Below, one piece after another: positions 11,468-24,200 of a stretch of 64,000 bases of DNA; positions within the stretch are counted from its first letter, which is position 1, and every line of letters begins with the position of its first letter. This DNA comes from Liolophura sinensis. Taxonomy: Eukaryota > Mollusca > Polyplacophora > Chitonida > Chitonidae. The position numbers were made by a program, and so were the translations under genes. The stretch is from the NCBI RefSeq assembly GCF_032854445.1, contig NC_088300.1:71584984-71648983 (forward strand). The letters run 5' to 3'. The notes under the pieces are model-generated. The model ran no database searches and was not told the origin of the DNA. It saw only the letters and a list, made by a program, of their open reading frames with translations.

Positions 11468-12090
11468 CTAAGCACTGATTAGATCAAAATTAGGAAGAGA
11501 ACACAAAACACTTTTACTACTGATCCCCCAAAAGGTGCTCCAATACTGTTTAGCTTGTTTAGATAGATTTCCATTCTCAAGTTTATCACAACACTGCAGA
11601 TGATCATCAGAATTCCTTTGATGCATTTTTTCGTCAGTGAAGATAACACTCAAACTGCCTTCTGATATGTGACATGTGCGACATTTTTTTTGTAAGCAAA
11701 TGACACATTCAAGCAAATTCAAAGAAATGGTTTCTTGAAACCACCAAGTGCATTAGCTGCAGGAGTGTCAGCTGGGGCCATAATTAGTGCTCCTTCAATT
11801 AGTTTGTCTTGTCCATCCACTTTAATGGTCACTCCTCCACTTGAAAGCTTAGTAACCGTGTCTATAAAGTGTTTTAAGAAGACGAAACTGCCATGCTATA
11901 ATATTCTCTATCTAATGAGTTCATCAAGCACGCATAAGGAACAGTGTCCAACAGGTGCTCATCACAACCCCTTTGTCTTAAGGCAAGCCTCACCTGATGT
12001 TTATACAATTCCAACGGTTGTTTTAGCATATCATCCGTATTTCTTGCGATAGCATTTAAAGCAGTTTGAGACAAGTGATGATGAGTTTCC
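11468..12090 (-). pseudogene. Cys-knuckle and helical segments of the zinc-finger relic
   Basis: The 12074-11874 frame reads 'SQTALNAIARNTDDMLKQP' and then 'HQVRLALRQRGCDEHLLDT'. It is followed in another frame by 'GALIMAPADTPAANALGGFK' (11735-11870). After a one-base frame change comes 'LECVICLQKKCRTCHISEGS' (11722-11468 frame), ending 'SVLCSLPNFDL'. The three pieces are in the order expected for the family, with frame breaks between them. This is why the locus is called a pseudogene. Confidence 0.4.
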
Positions 12091-12405
12091 CAGTCCTCAG
12101 CAAGTAACTTGCAGTTAAATACTGTTCAGGTAGAGCTGACCGAGGTCCACAATCACTGACATGATCATAAATTTTGCTCATCAGTTTCATTATTGATATC
12201 CTGACCATCAAAATCTATATGGGTTTGTTTATGTTTCCGACTTACATGGGTTTTGAAACAAGAACATTTATTTGTGCTATACTCACTCCTTCAAACCGAC
12301 AATACACTAAGAACCTGATTGCATGTTGTATACCCTAGTTACATGGTAAGTAAGAGCTGCAAAATCTTCAACACAGAAAGGGCACATTGGATATTGATGT
12401 TCCAT

Positions 12406-15273
12406 GGCAATGTATGCCAAAAAAGCAGTGAACAAAGGTGAAATTTCCGCACCAATCATTTATGTATGAATGTATGTATGTATCTAAGGGTAAGCGATAA
12501 AGTTGTTTTAGAGTACTGGTTAGTTTCAATGGAAACACAAGATGCTGTTGTATGTATTGGTACTTCTGAACTAAAGGCACTTACAATGTGTTTTTTTCAC
12601 ATGCAAATAGCAACCTGAAAATGCAAGAAACACATTTTTATATACACAGTATACCATGTAAATAACTAATAAATATTGTATTTCAATTCAACATATCCGT
12701 AATTATATTGTTTATATTGAAACTGAAGTTAATGTGTATTGCAAGAAACGATAGTGACTTCTGATGTCGTTTGGAAAATAATCTCTAGTATATAATTTGG
12801 GATATTTATTCATAAAGACATTTTGGAAGGAGCTCCTTTTGTTGACTGTTTCAATTTACATACGCTTCGCAGATTGTATTGGCATCTAATGTACGATATA
12901 ATTCCCTATTATTATTTATCAGTGACAATTATGAGAATATATCTAATCTTTGTTGACTTCCTGTACATTTTAATGTTAAGATATCTTTCATTTTGGTGTC
13001 TGCTTTAAGACACTGTCGCAAGCCACTAAAGTGCCCGGGTGTGTCTTTCTTAATCCTACATTTCTACCAAACAAATTTCTACTAGGACCAGGATTAAGTA
13101 TTAAATGTAATAAATATACATCAGGCAGTTTCATTTCATGCTTATGTAATGCGTTACGCTAATGTGGTATTACATGTTTAATGGAAAATTGCTAATAAGC
13201 ATGTATTCTTCTTCAACTTTGAGATAGTATCGCAACAACATCAACATATATTTATATTTTCCGATGGCCGAATTGAGGTTAATCATTTCTTACTGACAAA
13301 CAAAATGTACAAACATCTCTGTTAGATGTTGTACTGGCACAAAACAATGCGGACTTACCAAATAACCGAACTGGCTGGTGACTGAAGCCCAGTGGAAATG
13401 CATATAATTTTCACACCCAGAATGAAACTGAAAAAAACGACGATATACCTTTTCAAAATCTACAGTAATCATCGATGAGTATTTCTTGAACATAAGATGT
13501 AGTTGTTTTGGATCTTACAAACGAAACCGATACAAACACACGATGACACGAATTTTACTGCTTACATTCCTTTCGTAAGAGTAGCAAGTTTATGTTTAAC
13601 TTTACTAGTCAAAGACGCTGGCGGTAATACATTTAAAAAATATAACGGTTGGAATATATGATCACGTGCTTGAACAATGCTCAACAGAAGTCAACACTAA
13701 CGGTGTTTTAACAGTAAGGTTTAACATTAGTGTTAATTTCGAGCTTAGCAAATATTTTATTAAAATCTTTTTCTGAAAATAAATAACTTAATGGTATACC
13801 TATCACCTTTTATTTCATTCTTTGTTAAATACAAATATATTTAGTTAAGATGAGTTTTGTGAGTACGGCTCAACGATAAACCAGGCATACTAGTCCAACT
13901 TAATGTATATTATAAAACATGTACCATATTTATTTCTCAACATTTCATGACAAAATTAAAACGAAATGAGTTTTATGAGTTTTAATACCACTGTCCTTTA
14001 AACCGGCCTTTGACAAACAGCATTTCATAATGATCAGAAAGTTTCCAAATATAAAAATAATACGCATATAAAACAATATAGACAGCTAACAACGCGTAAA
14101 AGTGTTAAGGGTCTCGTTTTCATTTCCATCCGTTTCGCAGTTAACACGACCGTTATCATATCAACATATGCATGTCACCAGAATAACAGGAGTGTTAATA
14201 ATTGGGGCACTTTAAAAACATTAACGTGTTAAATCAGTAACACTTTTATTTAGTGTGTGTCTGGCAGATACCAGACAGCTCATTAACCGTTCAGTACGTG
14301 CGAAGGTCTGTCAGCAGCCTGCGTACGGGCAAGGTTTTCTCCCGGGCATTGCCCGGTTTCCTCCCAACATAAGGAGGGGCGGGGGGGGGGGGGGAGGCAT
14401 ATTAACATTTCATGAGAATTATCGATATATCTTTTGATTCATTTATCCTCCCCCCCCATAACATCACTCTTTAACAATTTCACAATTTCAACCAGATTTT
14501 GGAAGATTTAGAGATCAGCACTGGGTTCAAATGTGAATACATATTTCAGCTTACCGCCAAATCATGGGGGTTAACAAGAAGCCATGCCTAGCCCTGAGAC
14601 AGCCCTTACGTGTGACAGAACTACTCGATACATGAGTCTTTCAAACGATGTAATTACCCACAGTACAGACATGGTAGACTTGTTATATTCGATGGCCCCC
14701 AAAAGACATATACTGCATGGACTTGTTTGATATTGCTAACATAGCCCAACCTCTTCTTAAATTCACGTTTGCGACATCGGGATCTGAAACAGCTTTCTTC
14801 GGTACAGAAGGATTCATAGGTCAAAGCTTCGATAATGATGGAATACTACAATTCCTTCATTGACCCACGATCGCACCACGGTTTACCTGCGAAAATCTGG
14901 CAGTGTCGGGTCTGAACTTCATGTACCCAGTATAAATGGGTGCTTCTGGATATCGCCCTTTTTTCAAATTTACATGCATAGAGTGAGTGTACCAGAGAGT
15001 TGCACACTGTATACATAGCGTGCACATATATGGACAGTGTCTACCCCAGTTGAACTTTGGTTGGGGTAGTAAGTTTTCTCTACATTACCTGTGCCTGGTA
15101 TATATGCCAATATCGATAGCAATGGGTACAGTGAGTTATTTATCAATTTCTAAAGCTCAAGCTACAGGCTTGTGTGCAGTGAGGTGTGCCCTTCAGCCTT
15201 TTTGTGTGCTCTTCTGGCCCAGATCTCGTGGCCAAATCTTCACGATATTCTGGTCAGGGTGACAGAAAACAAC
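12406..15273. other. intergenic, no gene seen
   Basis: AT-rich sequence with no recognisable exons. It contains a SINE fragment (14262-14372) and a run of 14 G within 14378-14394. The region just before 15274 should contain the promoter and 5' UTR of the sulfatase gene, but I see no clear core-promoter motif. Confidence 0.45.
14262..14394 (+). mobile_element. SINE family 1 fragment plus G-run
   Basis: It keeps 'gaaggtctgtcagcagcctg' and 'ctcccgggcattgcccgg', then breaks into 'aaggaggggcggggggg'. The tail is missing; the poly-G tract has replaced or interrupted it. Confidence 0.6.
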
Positions 15274-18200
15274 ATGGAGAGAAGTAAAGCCGTCCATACT
15301 GCCGTCTCTCTACTGCTGCTGATATTCTCAGTGTCGGGATGTCATGGCGCTACCCGTCCGCACGTCATCTTTATTGTGGCAGATGATTTAGGTAAGGTAA
15401 TGTTTTATCTTATAAACTATGAGAGAGGTGTCAAAGTACTTGACCGATTACTTGAACGAATATTGGGGCAAAGGCTTAACCCGTGTGTTTTTAGAGCGGT
15501 AAAGCGGAAGTCACAAATCGCGTCCCTACGTCTGATTTCTCGGTTCCTGTCATTTATCTATTTGTAGACAGCGGTCAGTTTAAAAATATGCCAACTAACT
15601 TTGTATTTGTCTGAAACATTGATAAGGTACCGCAGTGCTACTCCGCCACTCTGGAAAGTCCGCCAACCAGGAGAGTCATACTCATACAGAGGGTTAGGTC
15701 TACTCTGCTAGTCGCAATATCTGAAAAATAACGCTGGTGCAGTGTCAGTTACCGTTGTCAATCTCACTGTACTGCAATACGCTTTTATCTCATAGACGAT
15801 GACAAACGACAAAAACTACAAACTCAATTACTGACTACACATATTTATTTCTGTGACACTTGTATATGTAATCAAATATGGCGGTATTTGGTCACGGCTG
15901 GCTTTAACTTTAAGGTAATTTGTTGAAACAGAAAATGAAGGACCCTCAAAACCTCCATCTAATAACACAAATTCATAGTTCAAAGCAACATTTGAATCAA
16001 TGATTCACATCACACACAATGTCAGGTATAAACAGTTTTGTCCTGGGAGGTGCAGGGGTCAAATATGAAATTACTGTACATGTAATCTAGCTGTCTTGCT
16101 TGTAAATGAGCATTTGCTACTCCTAACGCCATTTATGCCTTCAACACGGCACGTTTAGGGGATGGGGTGCATGGAATAAGCCCAGTTATGTTGTCACTGA
16201 CTCAAGCCCACCTTATAAGCATTCAAAAGTATACTGTTTAGAGAAATGAACTCAATCCTTTCAGTGTCTTCATAATAAATAAGAGATCCACCATTATTCA
16301 ACGCTAGGGTACAAGCTCAAGAGCTTAATCGTTTTCAGACTTTGATCATTACCCAAGTTTTATCAGAATGACGCCACTTTAATCGTGGCAAAATGTGTGG
16401 TCATACCAGTTGTACACGAGAAAACTTTGTAGCAAAGAAATCAATGAAGAATGTACCGGTAAGGAGAAAACGTAATTTCTGACAGATGTTTTAAAACGAT
16501 AAGGTTTAAACCATTGTGAATCAGTATGGATGTGGAAACAGACCTAATCATTGGAGACGTGTCAGCCCGCTCTAATTATGCCCCCAAAGAGTAATGCCGC
16601 TCAACGTAGGCAGTAGGAACATGTCTATTTTAGAATGCATCGACTAGCTTGCTTAATTACATCCTGTGAATGCTAAATTTAAGGCAGCACAAATTCTCAA
16701 GAAATCTGATTTGTACCTCGTTTTGTTAATCTTCAATGCCTTGTTCAACACTGCAACAAACACCACTATGGCAAGACAGAGGCCCAGGAAATTCTGACCT
16801 TTGTACCAGTATGACTGCTATTTGTTATATCAAGGGTAGATTACCACCTCACCCCCAATTCCCCACTTGGTTTTGTATGACCAGTGTTACTCCTTTTCCT
16901 GTTTGATCAGTTTTTTTTAGTGGCGAATGGTTAGAACTAAGATTTGATTCTTAGAATCCACCTGTATGTCATCTTTACTAATTACTAATTATATGCGTTA
17001 CCATATTTCCACAGCGTTAAACCCCAAGCACTCACTCACCCTTTTCACAGCGTGAATTCACCTACATATGCTAATGAGAAGGCTGCTGAAAATACTAAAA
17101 GCTTGCTCATAATTATTAGGGCATACACTTGGCAATATCGCTATAATTTTCCCCAAAGTGCCTCGTGTTATGAGTTACCTATTGTCTTGGGTTTGGTGGG
17201 TAAGCTTTAGGGCTTGCCTTAGTTTACTAACCAGAGAGTCAGATGTGTAATCAGTTTGACTATCCAGCTTGCATTATATGAAATGGCTGGTAAATAGGAC
17301 GTGGCTATTCAATATGTCAAACCACTGTTTGATAAATGGGTATCATAGAAAACAATAAACTGACACTCGGGTGGCCAGGGTTTGTCAGAGCTAAACTATG
17401 AGTATTCTAAGGTAAAATTAAGCCTGCTGTATCAGTAGTTTGTGAGTTGTTGGAGAGTGCTGCATGATGAAGCCGATCTGCCTCAGACTGGAGAGACATG
17501 GCATGAAACTCCACTGGTACTTGCTGTGGTGTCTAGTTCCGCTAATGAGTACGTTCGAAAGTTCCCGTTGTTTAAGACAAACAACATTAATATAACCAGT
17601 ATTATTTATGGTTCTAGACGTCACAGTGTGCATCACACAGGCTAGATCATATGGCCTTATTAAATCCGTTTGCACTTGGATGTTTGCTTTTTTAATACGG
17701 CCACTAGTGGTTGATTATCAGTGTGTTGTGTTACTTCTTTATTAGCCAACTTCTAGCCCGATATCATCACAAATTAACACTACTGTTACATGTTCGAGGA
17801 ATGTGATATCCTTCACCACTTTAAGACCACACTATTTCTTAGGCCAGAGACAAAACACCCACTCATCCTGCAAAATTGCCCTACATTCTAAATGTAGGGA
17901 ACCTGTATATAAATCAAGCACAGAACAGGAAACCCAGTCATTACACTGACATGCGCACTACCTTTAAACTACCTTTAAAGAACTTAAGCCACATTGCCAT
18001 ATCATGGCGTAATTCAGAGCCATTGCGGTTGGGGTTGTCTTGCTTGGCATATCGCATCATAGAATCTCAGAGCAAACGCCCTACCTGGTTGAATGACCAT
18101 ACAGAAAAAAACTTAACCTTTCTGTTAATGATTGAGGTTCTCTTTAGGAAACTGTTTTGTGACCAAATCGCCAGACTTCTCATGAGGAGTTCGAACAACC

Positions 18201-21200
18201 ATGTCAACTTCAAGGCCAAGAAATGTAAGTGATGTTGTTTGAGAGACTGACTTGTCAACCACCAAGGTGACTCCCAGCTTCTCACACAAACTTTGAAAGT
18301 AGTGCATGTGACGGTTCCTTTTTCTTCGGCAAAATTAAAATCATCCTACAAGTTATGATTCATTGTGTAAGCATTAGCCTTATGTACAATAAACCAGTGT
18401 ATAAAAGTAGAAAACGTCTCCAAAATATACCCCAGGAAATATCGCATCCAACAGGAAGACATTTATCTAAAAAGTACTGATCTAGAACCTTCATTCCCAG
18501 TAAAATGAAGCCACCAGCAGCCATTGATCGTAACGTGGATCTGATATCCATTTTAATACTTATATCCTAACCAAGAAGTCATCTCTAAGACTTACTCAAA
18601 CGAGGTGTAATTGAACTATTCACCTCTTCTGCTGGAAAGGATGGATGCGTTATATGACGCCATGCACGGTCAGAATTTGCCACGAGTCTTATTGGAGAAA
18701 GCATCAAATATGATATATGTTACTCTGTAAAGGGACCACAACCATACCCTAATTTAATATCCTTATCAACTTTTTCCAGACAGAGTCTGGTGTTCCAAAG
18801 CAGAAATGAGATTTTTACTGTCCCTAGGAAGACGTGTGCTTGTGTATTCTGAAGTGAAACCAAACTGAAAACCATCATAAATTAAGTGTGTAAGCTGCCT
18901 CTCGATTTTCATAGTGCTCTAAGTTTTTATTTAATACCCCCTTGTCGACTGGTACACGGCCTAAATCATTCATGTGGGTGGACGTTTCGGGCTTTAACAT
19001 TGATCTGAAAGATTCTGTTTCCACTGAAATCATGTCTTTAGAGTTTGTGGGAAGACATTTTGGGACTTATCTCGGCCAAGAAAGGGCTGGGCATGCTGGG
19101 GCGATGCCTGTTACATGGCTCACACTGACATTGGATGGGAACCTCCACAACATGTATTCACTGTTGAAGAACCCAGCTACAAGAGCCACAATTCAGGATC
19201 AATTTCCCCTCATGACCTAGAAGGATTACAACCCTTTCTTAACCGGTATTGTGAATCATATTCCTTCCATCCAGAAGCCAATCTCTTTACTGCCAAGCCA
19301 ATGATGTGCATGTATTTTAGCAATGCACATTAACGGATGTGCTTCATTGTGCCAAATGTGCATTAGTCCACTTTTCCATTGAATCAGTGTCCATAGGTTT
19401 AGATACGTTAGAAACTATTTCAACCACAACATTTATAGCCAAATCCCTGATAAAATTTTGATCCAAACATGGCGGAATTATTCATGCATTCAGGACGATA
19501 GGGTGCACGATGTATCCTACTCTCATACCCCCACCCACCCCATTAGATGGTGCCCTTGGTTTTTGTCTTTGCTTGGGCATCTGCAAATCAATCTCGCCAG
19601 AAATCTCCAGGAAAATGAAAATAGACACTTGATTGTTACGAACGATTGATCAATCCAGCTGACGGTTCTTACTCCTATATCATATAGGTTGTTGTTTTTG
19701 CTACACAATTAGTATGCTAGTACACGTGTTTTCAGACAGTGAGTATTTTATGTTTAGTAGTGCTCAAATCATGATATGTTTCATTGTAGTGTAAAATATA
19801 TGTACACCACTAAAACCAGAAAATATCTAACCACGAGACTGCTTTTAGACTAGTACAACAAGATTTATAATTTGCAAATAATTAAATTTTTTCAGTGTAA
19901 ATGTCTTTTCATACGGACCCCTGATGATCTGTAAAGGGAGAGGGGCAACTCTGACAACAATATAAGGAGTTATTTCCCTTGGATAAAACGCTATTCTGTT
20001 CATGTAACTCAAATTACTGATTCCTATTCCCCATTTTCTAACCTCATTTTACCACAGTAAACGAGCAGGAAATGGATTCTAAATCTACTCCTCTGACTCA
20101 TTCAATCATTTATAGCTAAATTATTGGGGGTTTTCTGGGGTCAATAGGCCCCCAAACATCACTTAACACGGCAAAAGATATACCGATTAAATACCTGTTA
20201 AATTGCTTTACTCGTTATAGTTTATTTCTGCCACCATATAACCAAGTTCAATCAACTCGGCCCACGAACGTCTCTCATTGGGGCAAAACCATTACGTTTT
20301 AAGTGAATTACTGATTATATTCCCTTTCGGCTACCAAATAACATAATTATTCTTCTTTGCAAAACAGTCCTAAGAAACTAGATTATTAGGAGTCTTTATG
20401 GGTCGATGGACAAATTAGCCTACTGACCCCTAAAAATAACCCCTATTTTTTCAGATCGGGTCAACTATTAGGGGCCTTCAGAGGTCAATAGACCCCAAAA
20501 CATCACCCATTGCGAAAAATATACTGATCGCACTTTACATATCCACTAGCACACACATCCAATTGTTCTCTTTATATGGAGGTCCTCGGGAGGTTACATT
20601 AGACAGAGGAGCATGCCCAGGGTAAACGTTATCGTGGGTCATCCTAACACTCAAGAGACCGCTTCAGTAGCCTAATGGTTAGAGCGTCCGCCTCGAAGTC
20701 GGGATCAACCCGAGCCGGATGATACCAAAGACTTTTAAAAAGGCACTCTTTGCTGTCTCCTTTGGTGCTCAACACTCAGAGGTTAGAGCAAGGAAACATG
20801 ACTGGTTGGCCCGGTGTCAACACAATGCTACCGGGTGGGTTATCTGATGCCTTCGACATGACACTTCAGTGGTGGCAGCACTTTGACGGCATGGACTCGC
20901 CCTGTCACAAGAAAACACAACACACCTAATGATTCCCTGTCGCAGTTATATGACTGAGAAATACATGAGGGATGTTTATCAGGTTATATAGGATCGCTTT
21001 GTAAAAACTTTGTATATTGTTAATTTCGCTATAGGTACCATTTAATGTGTGACGACAGCTAACTCGTATCATATTACTAATTTCGCAACATTATTTACAA
21101 ATAAAGGTGGGAGGGGTATAAAATGGATTTATTTATTTATTTGATTGGTGTTTTACGCCGTACTCAAGAATATTTCACTTATACGACGGCGGGGGTATAA

Positions 21201-24200
21201 AATGGAGTATCACAGCGAAAATAACCTGTATAATTTGAAGTTGCGATTAATTTCCTTCGTCGGCGTGGTGTTCAATTAACACGAATGAAATAAATTAAAA
21301 AAAACCTTTTCGGTGGGTGATCGTAGACACAGATAAATTTCAAGGGGATATAAATAGACCCTAAGTAAAAAAAATCATTTACTGTAAGCAATTTATGGCA
21401 CTTGTGTATTGATAGCATCGCCTGTGGCTCTATTCACTAGAGCGAAATGTTCTAATATCAAAAACTATAGGCCTACACATTTGATTTAATCTTTATGTTT
21501 CCTATATCTATGTTGACATATCACAAGTTTTAAAATACGGTTTTGTTTTATCATCACATTTTTCAAGGCTGGAATGATGTCAGCTGGCACAACCCGCAGA
21601 TAATCTCGCCAAATCTCGATCGTCTTGCCCGAAACGGCGTGATTCTTAACTCTTCCTACGTTCAACCAAATTGTTCACCGTAAGTAAAATCATGCACTGT
21701 GCATAAAATAAAAGACTGTAAATAGTTCTCCGTTTGCTCCACTGATATGTTGAGTAGGGGAGACTGGGGTTAGTTGAGGCAAGGAGTAAGACGAGCCATT
21801 CCCTATAAAAAGTATCAGAATATAATAAAAAACAAAGACACCATGTATCGGGCCAGGCGTCACAAAGATGTGCTAACCTTTTCAGCTATTTACATAGCAG
21901 CATCAGTTAACATCAAGAAAAATGATAATGATAACAAAATCAATTTTTTGTGATAAAAAGTGAATACCGTTTTGTAAACAAACAAATAAGAGTTATGTTG
22001 GAACTAATTTCACAGGTAAGATCTTATACTTGAAGCATTGAGTTTGTGATGTAAAATCAGTTTTGGCATTACTAGTTTTGTACCTGCCAAGAAAAAAGTA
22101 GTTGTGTGCCAAGCTGGGGATTATTAGCCATTCATGATGGGATAAGATGAGTCAGTGATCTACTTACCCCATGCTATTGTTGAAGTATTTTTATGTTTAT
22201 ATCTCAGTTATTTGTGGAACATGTTCATACAGCTTTATTTTTATTTTCTGCAGCCAAACATTTTCACCCTTTGTAAGTCATACTGGCGTAAAATATCCTG
22301 ACTGGGTATTCCTTGAGTTTAGAGTAAATATATATGATTTCAGACTCACCCTGGTTAGTATTTAGGCGTAAGACAAACAAAGAGAAAAATCGCTTATGAA
22401 TGTGCATTCCTCCTGAAGTACATGGCCGAGTGGACATGGGTTTACTTGTTAACAGGAAAGATGAAACCTGGTTAATGGATGATAACATTGTTATCTATGA
22501 GTCCACCCCACTTGGACTGGGGGTTCTGCTCGAAAATATTTTGACAAGATTATAAACTTTGTTTTACAATGCCAGCCCAGTTAGAAATTGAAGGGACCAA
22601 ACAGAAATTCTTGCAGTGTAGCCAATGTAACGTTCAAATTAAAATGTATCATGTAGTGTCCTACAGCATGCACTGATAAATGCCACTTACATCAGCATAG
22701 TTTGTATTTGATAAAACGAAATATTGTGTATTTTTCTGATAACATTTTGTAAAAAGTGGTTCATGTCTCCCCTATGTCCCATTCGTGTACATCTATACCC
22801 ATTAAATCAGTCTAGGTTCCAGTCATAGCACAATACGACTCCCACACGATCTCGTCAGTATTTCTACAGCCAAATCCTTATTCATGAAACAAATATTTTT
22901 GTCTAAGTATTTACTCATGTCACGTTCGTTTACAGGTCCCGGAGCTGTTTCATGTCCGGCAAATATCCTTATCATACAGGTTTTCAGGTAAGTATGTTCC
23001 CATGGATGAGGATGTTCATACAGACTCCCATACAATCAGACCTAGCGCCTAAATAGCCGCTGCTAATACTGACTTGTTGTTAACACGATCTGATGCCAAA
23101 CCTTAAAGAAAGATGCCCAACTGACGCCTCCTTGGATGGAGAGATCAAACTGCTGTACATATGAGAGCCATCGTTATAATGCATAAACGAATGAATGAGG
23201 CGAATTCACTTGTCAAAATAAGGGAGCAAGAATTCCACTGGACGAAAATGGACACGTTCAGAGTGTATAGGTATTTCTTTAAATCTGCTAAGCGGCATTC
23301 CAGTAAAGAGTTACACAAGATCTGAGTCAGTGAGTTTGGTTATATATACCGAAATTTGTCAAATTCATTTCATTTATCTATTTGATTGGTGTTTTACGCC
23401 GGACTCAAGAATATTTCACTTATACGACGGCGGCCAGTATTATGGTGGGGAAAACCACGACCATCCGCAGGTTACTGCCAGACCTTGCCACGTGTGGCCG
23501 GAGAGCAAACACATTTTATACATATGATGTAATGTTAATTATTTAATTCTTTTCTATTTTACAAGAAATATGACATTCTTGCGAGAAACTATGTACTCGA
23601 ATGACGCTGGGCTCGAATTATGTTGGGCTTCGAATAAGTATCAACTCCAAGTTAACTAAGGTTTACGCCATCACGTTATGGCAAACGGGTCACTGTACCA
23701 TGTAAACCATATGTTGGTGTACATATTATAAAGTTAAAATATTTCTCTCTGAACACAGTGTTTGTTGAAAATTTATAAATGAATTTGATGTTTAAACAAG
23801 AATGCTTTGCCAAGGCCACTAAGAAAACAAACATGTCCCTTGTATTTTTCAGAACGGCATAATCCCACATCTTTCACCTCGAGGCATGCCTCTCTCTGTA
23901 ACAACGTTACCTCAGAAACTGAAGGAAGTCGGCTACAGCACCCATATGGTGGGAAAGTATGTGCTCACTTTGTGAAGGCTTGCCAAAACGTGTAGATGTA
24001 ACATCATATTAATTGCTGAGCATTACAAATGTTCATCGAGCACTCGTCCTACAAAATGCCATTTAGTCTGTGAAAACCACAGAAAAGTAAAAATCATAGA
24101 AATTCATGCTGTATGCTCGTGGTATGTAGACCACAGTCAGAGTCAAAACTGGATACCATGAACCGATATACAGGTACTGCACTTTGCATGTCAGGGTCAG

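Larger units (their letters stand above)
7739..12405 (-). pseudogene. broken transposon-like zinc-finger gene of an uncharacterised animal family
   Basis: Several minus-strand segments read, in order, as parts of one protein type. They are: a C2H2-like finger (CPFC...H, 12309-12405); a second finger-like unit (KCSCFKTHVSRKHK, 12172-12290); a helical segment (11874-12090); a 'GFK' segment then a Cys knuckle 'KKCRTC' (11468-11870); 'YPDMKDASYYKEIGKAM' with 'KKFPAL' (10465-10605); and a terminal segment (7739-8080). From memory, multi-copy animal proteins of unknown function share this order, including a 'D..a...lGGF...R.CR.C' stretch. The frame shifts between 'GGFK' and the Cys knuckle near 11720-11735, and stops separate the two fingers. 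It therefore looks dead. A mariner-type insertion lies at 8705-9245. Alternative: a living gene whose introns I placed wrongly. Confidence 0.45.

Noticed and set aside
15172..15273. Upstream Met (15172) as the sulfatase start
   Set aside because: It would place 34 unrelated residues before a good signal peptide; Met at 15274 directly precedes the leader.
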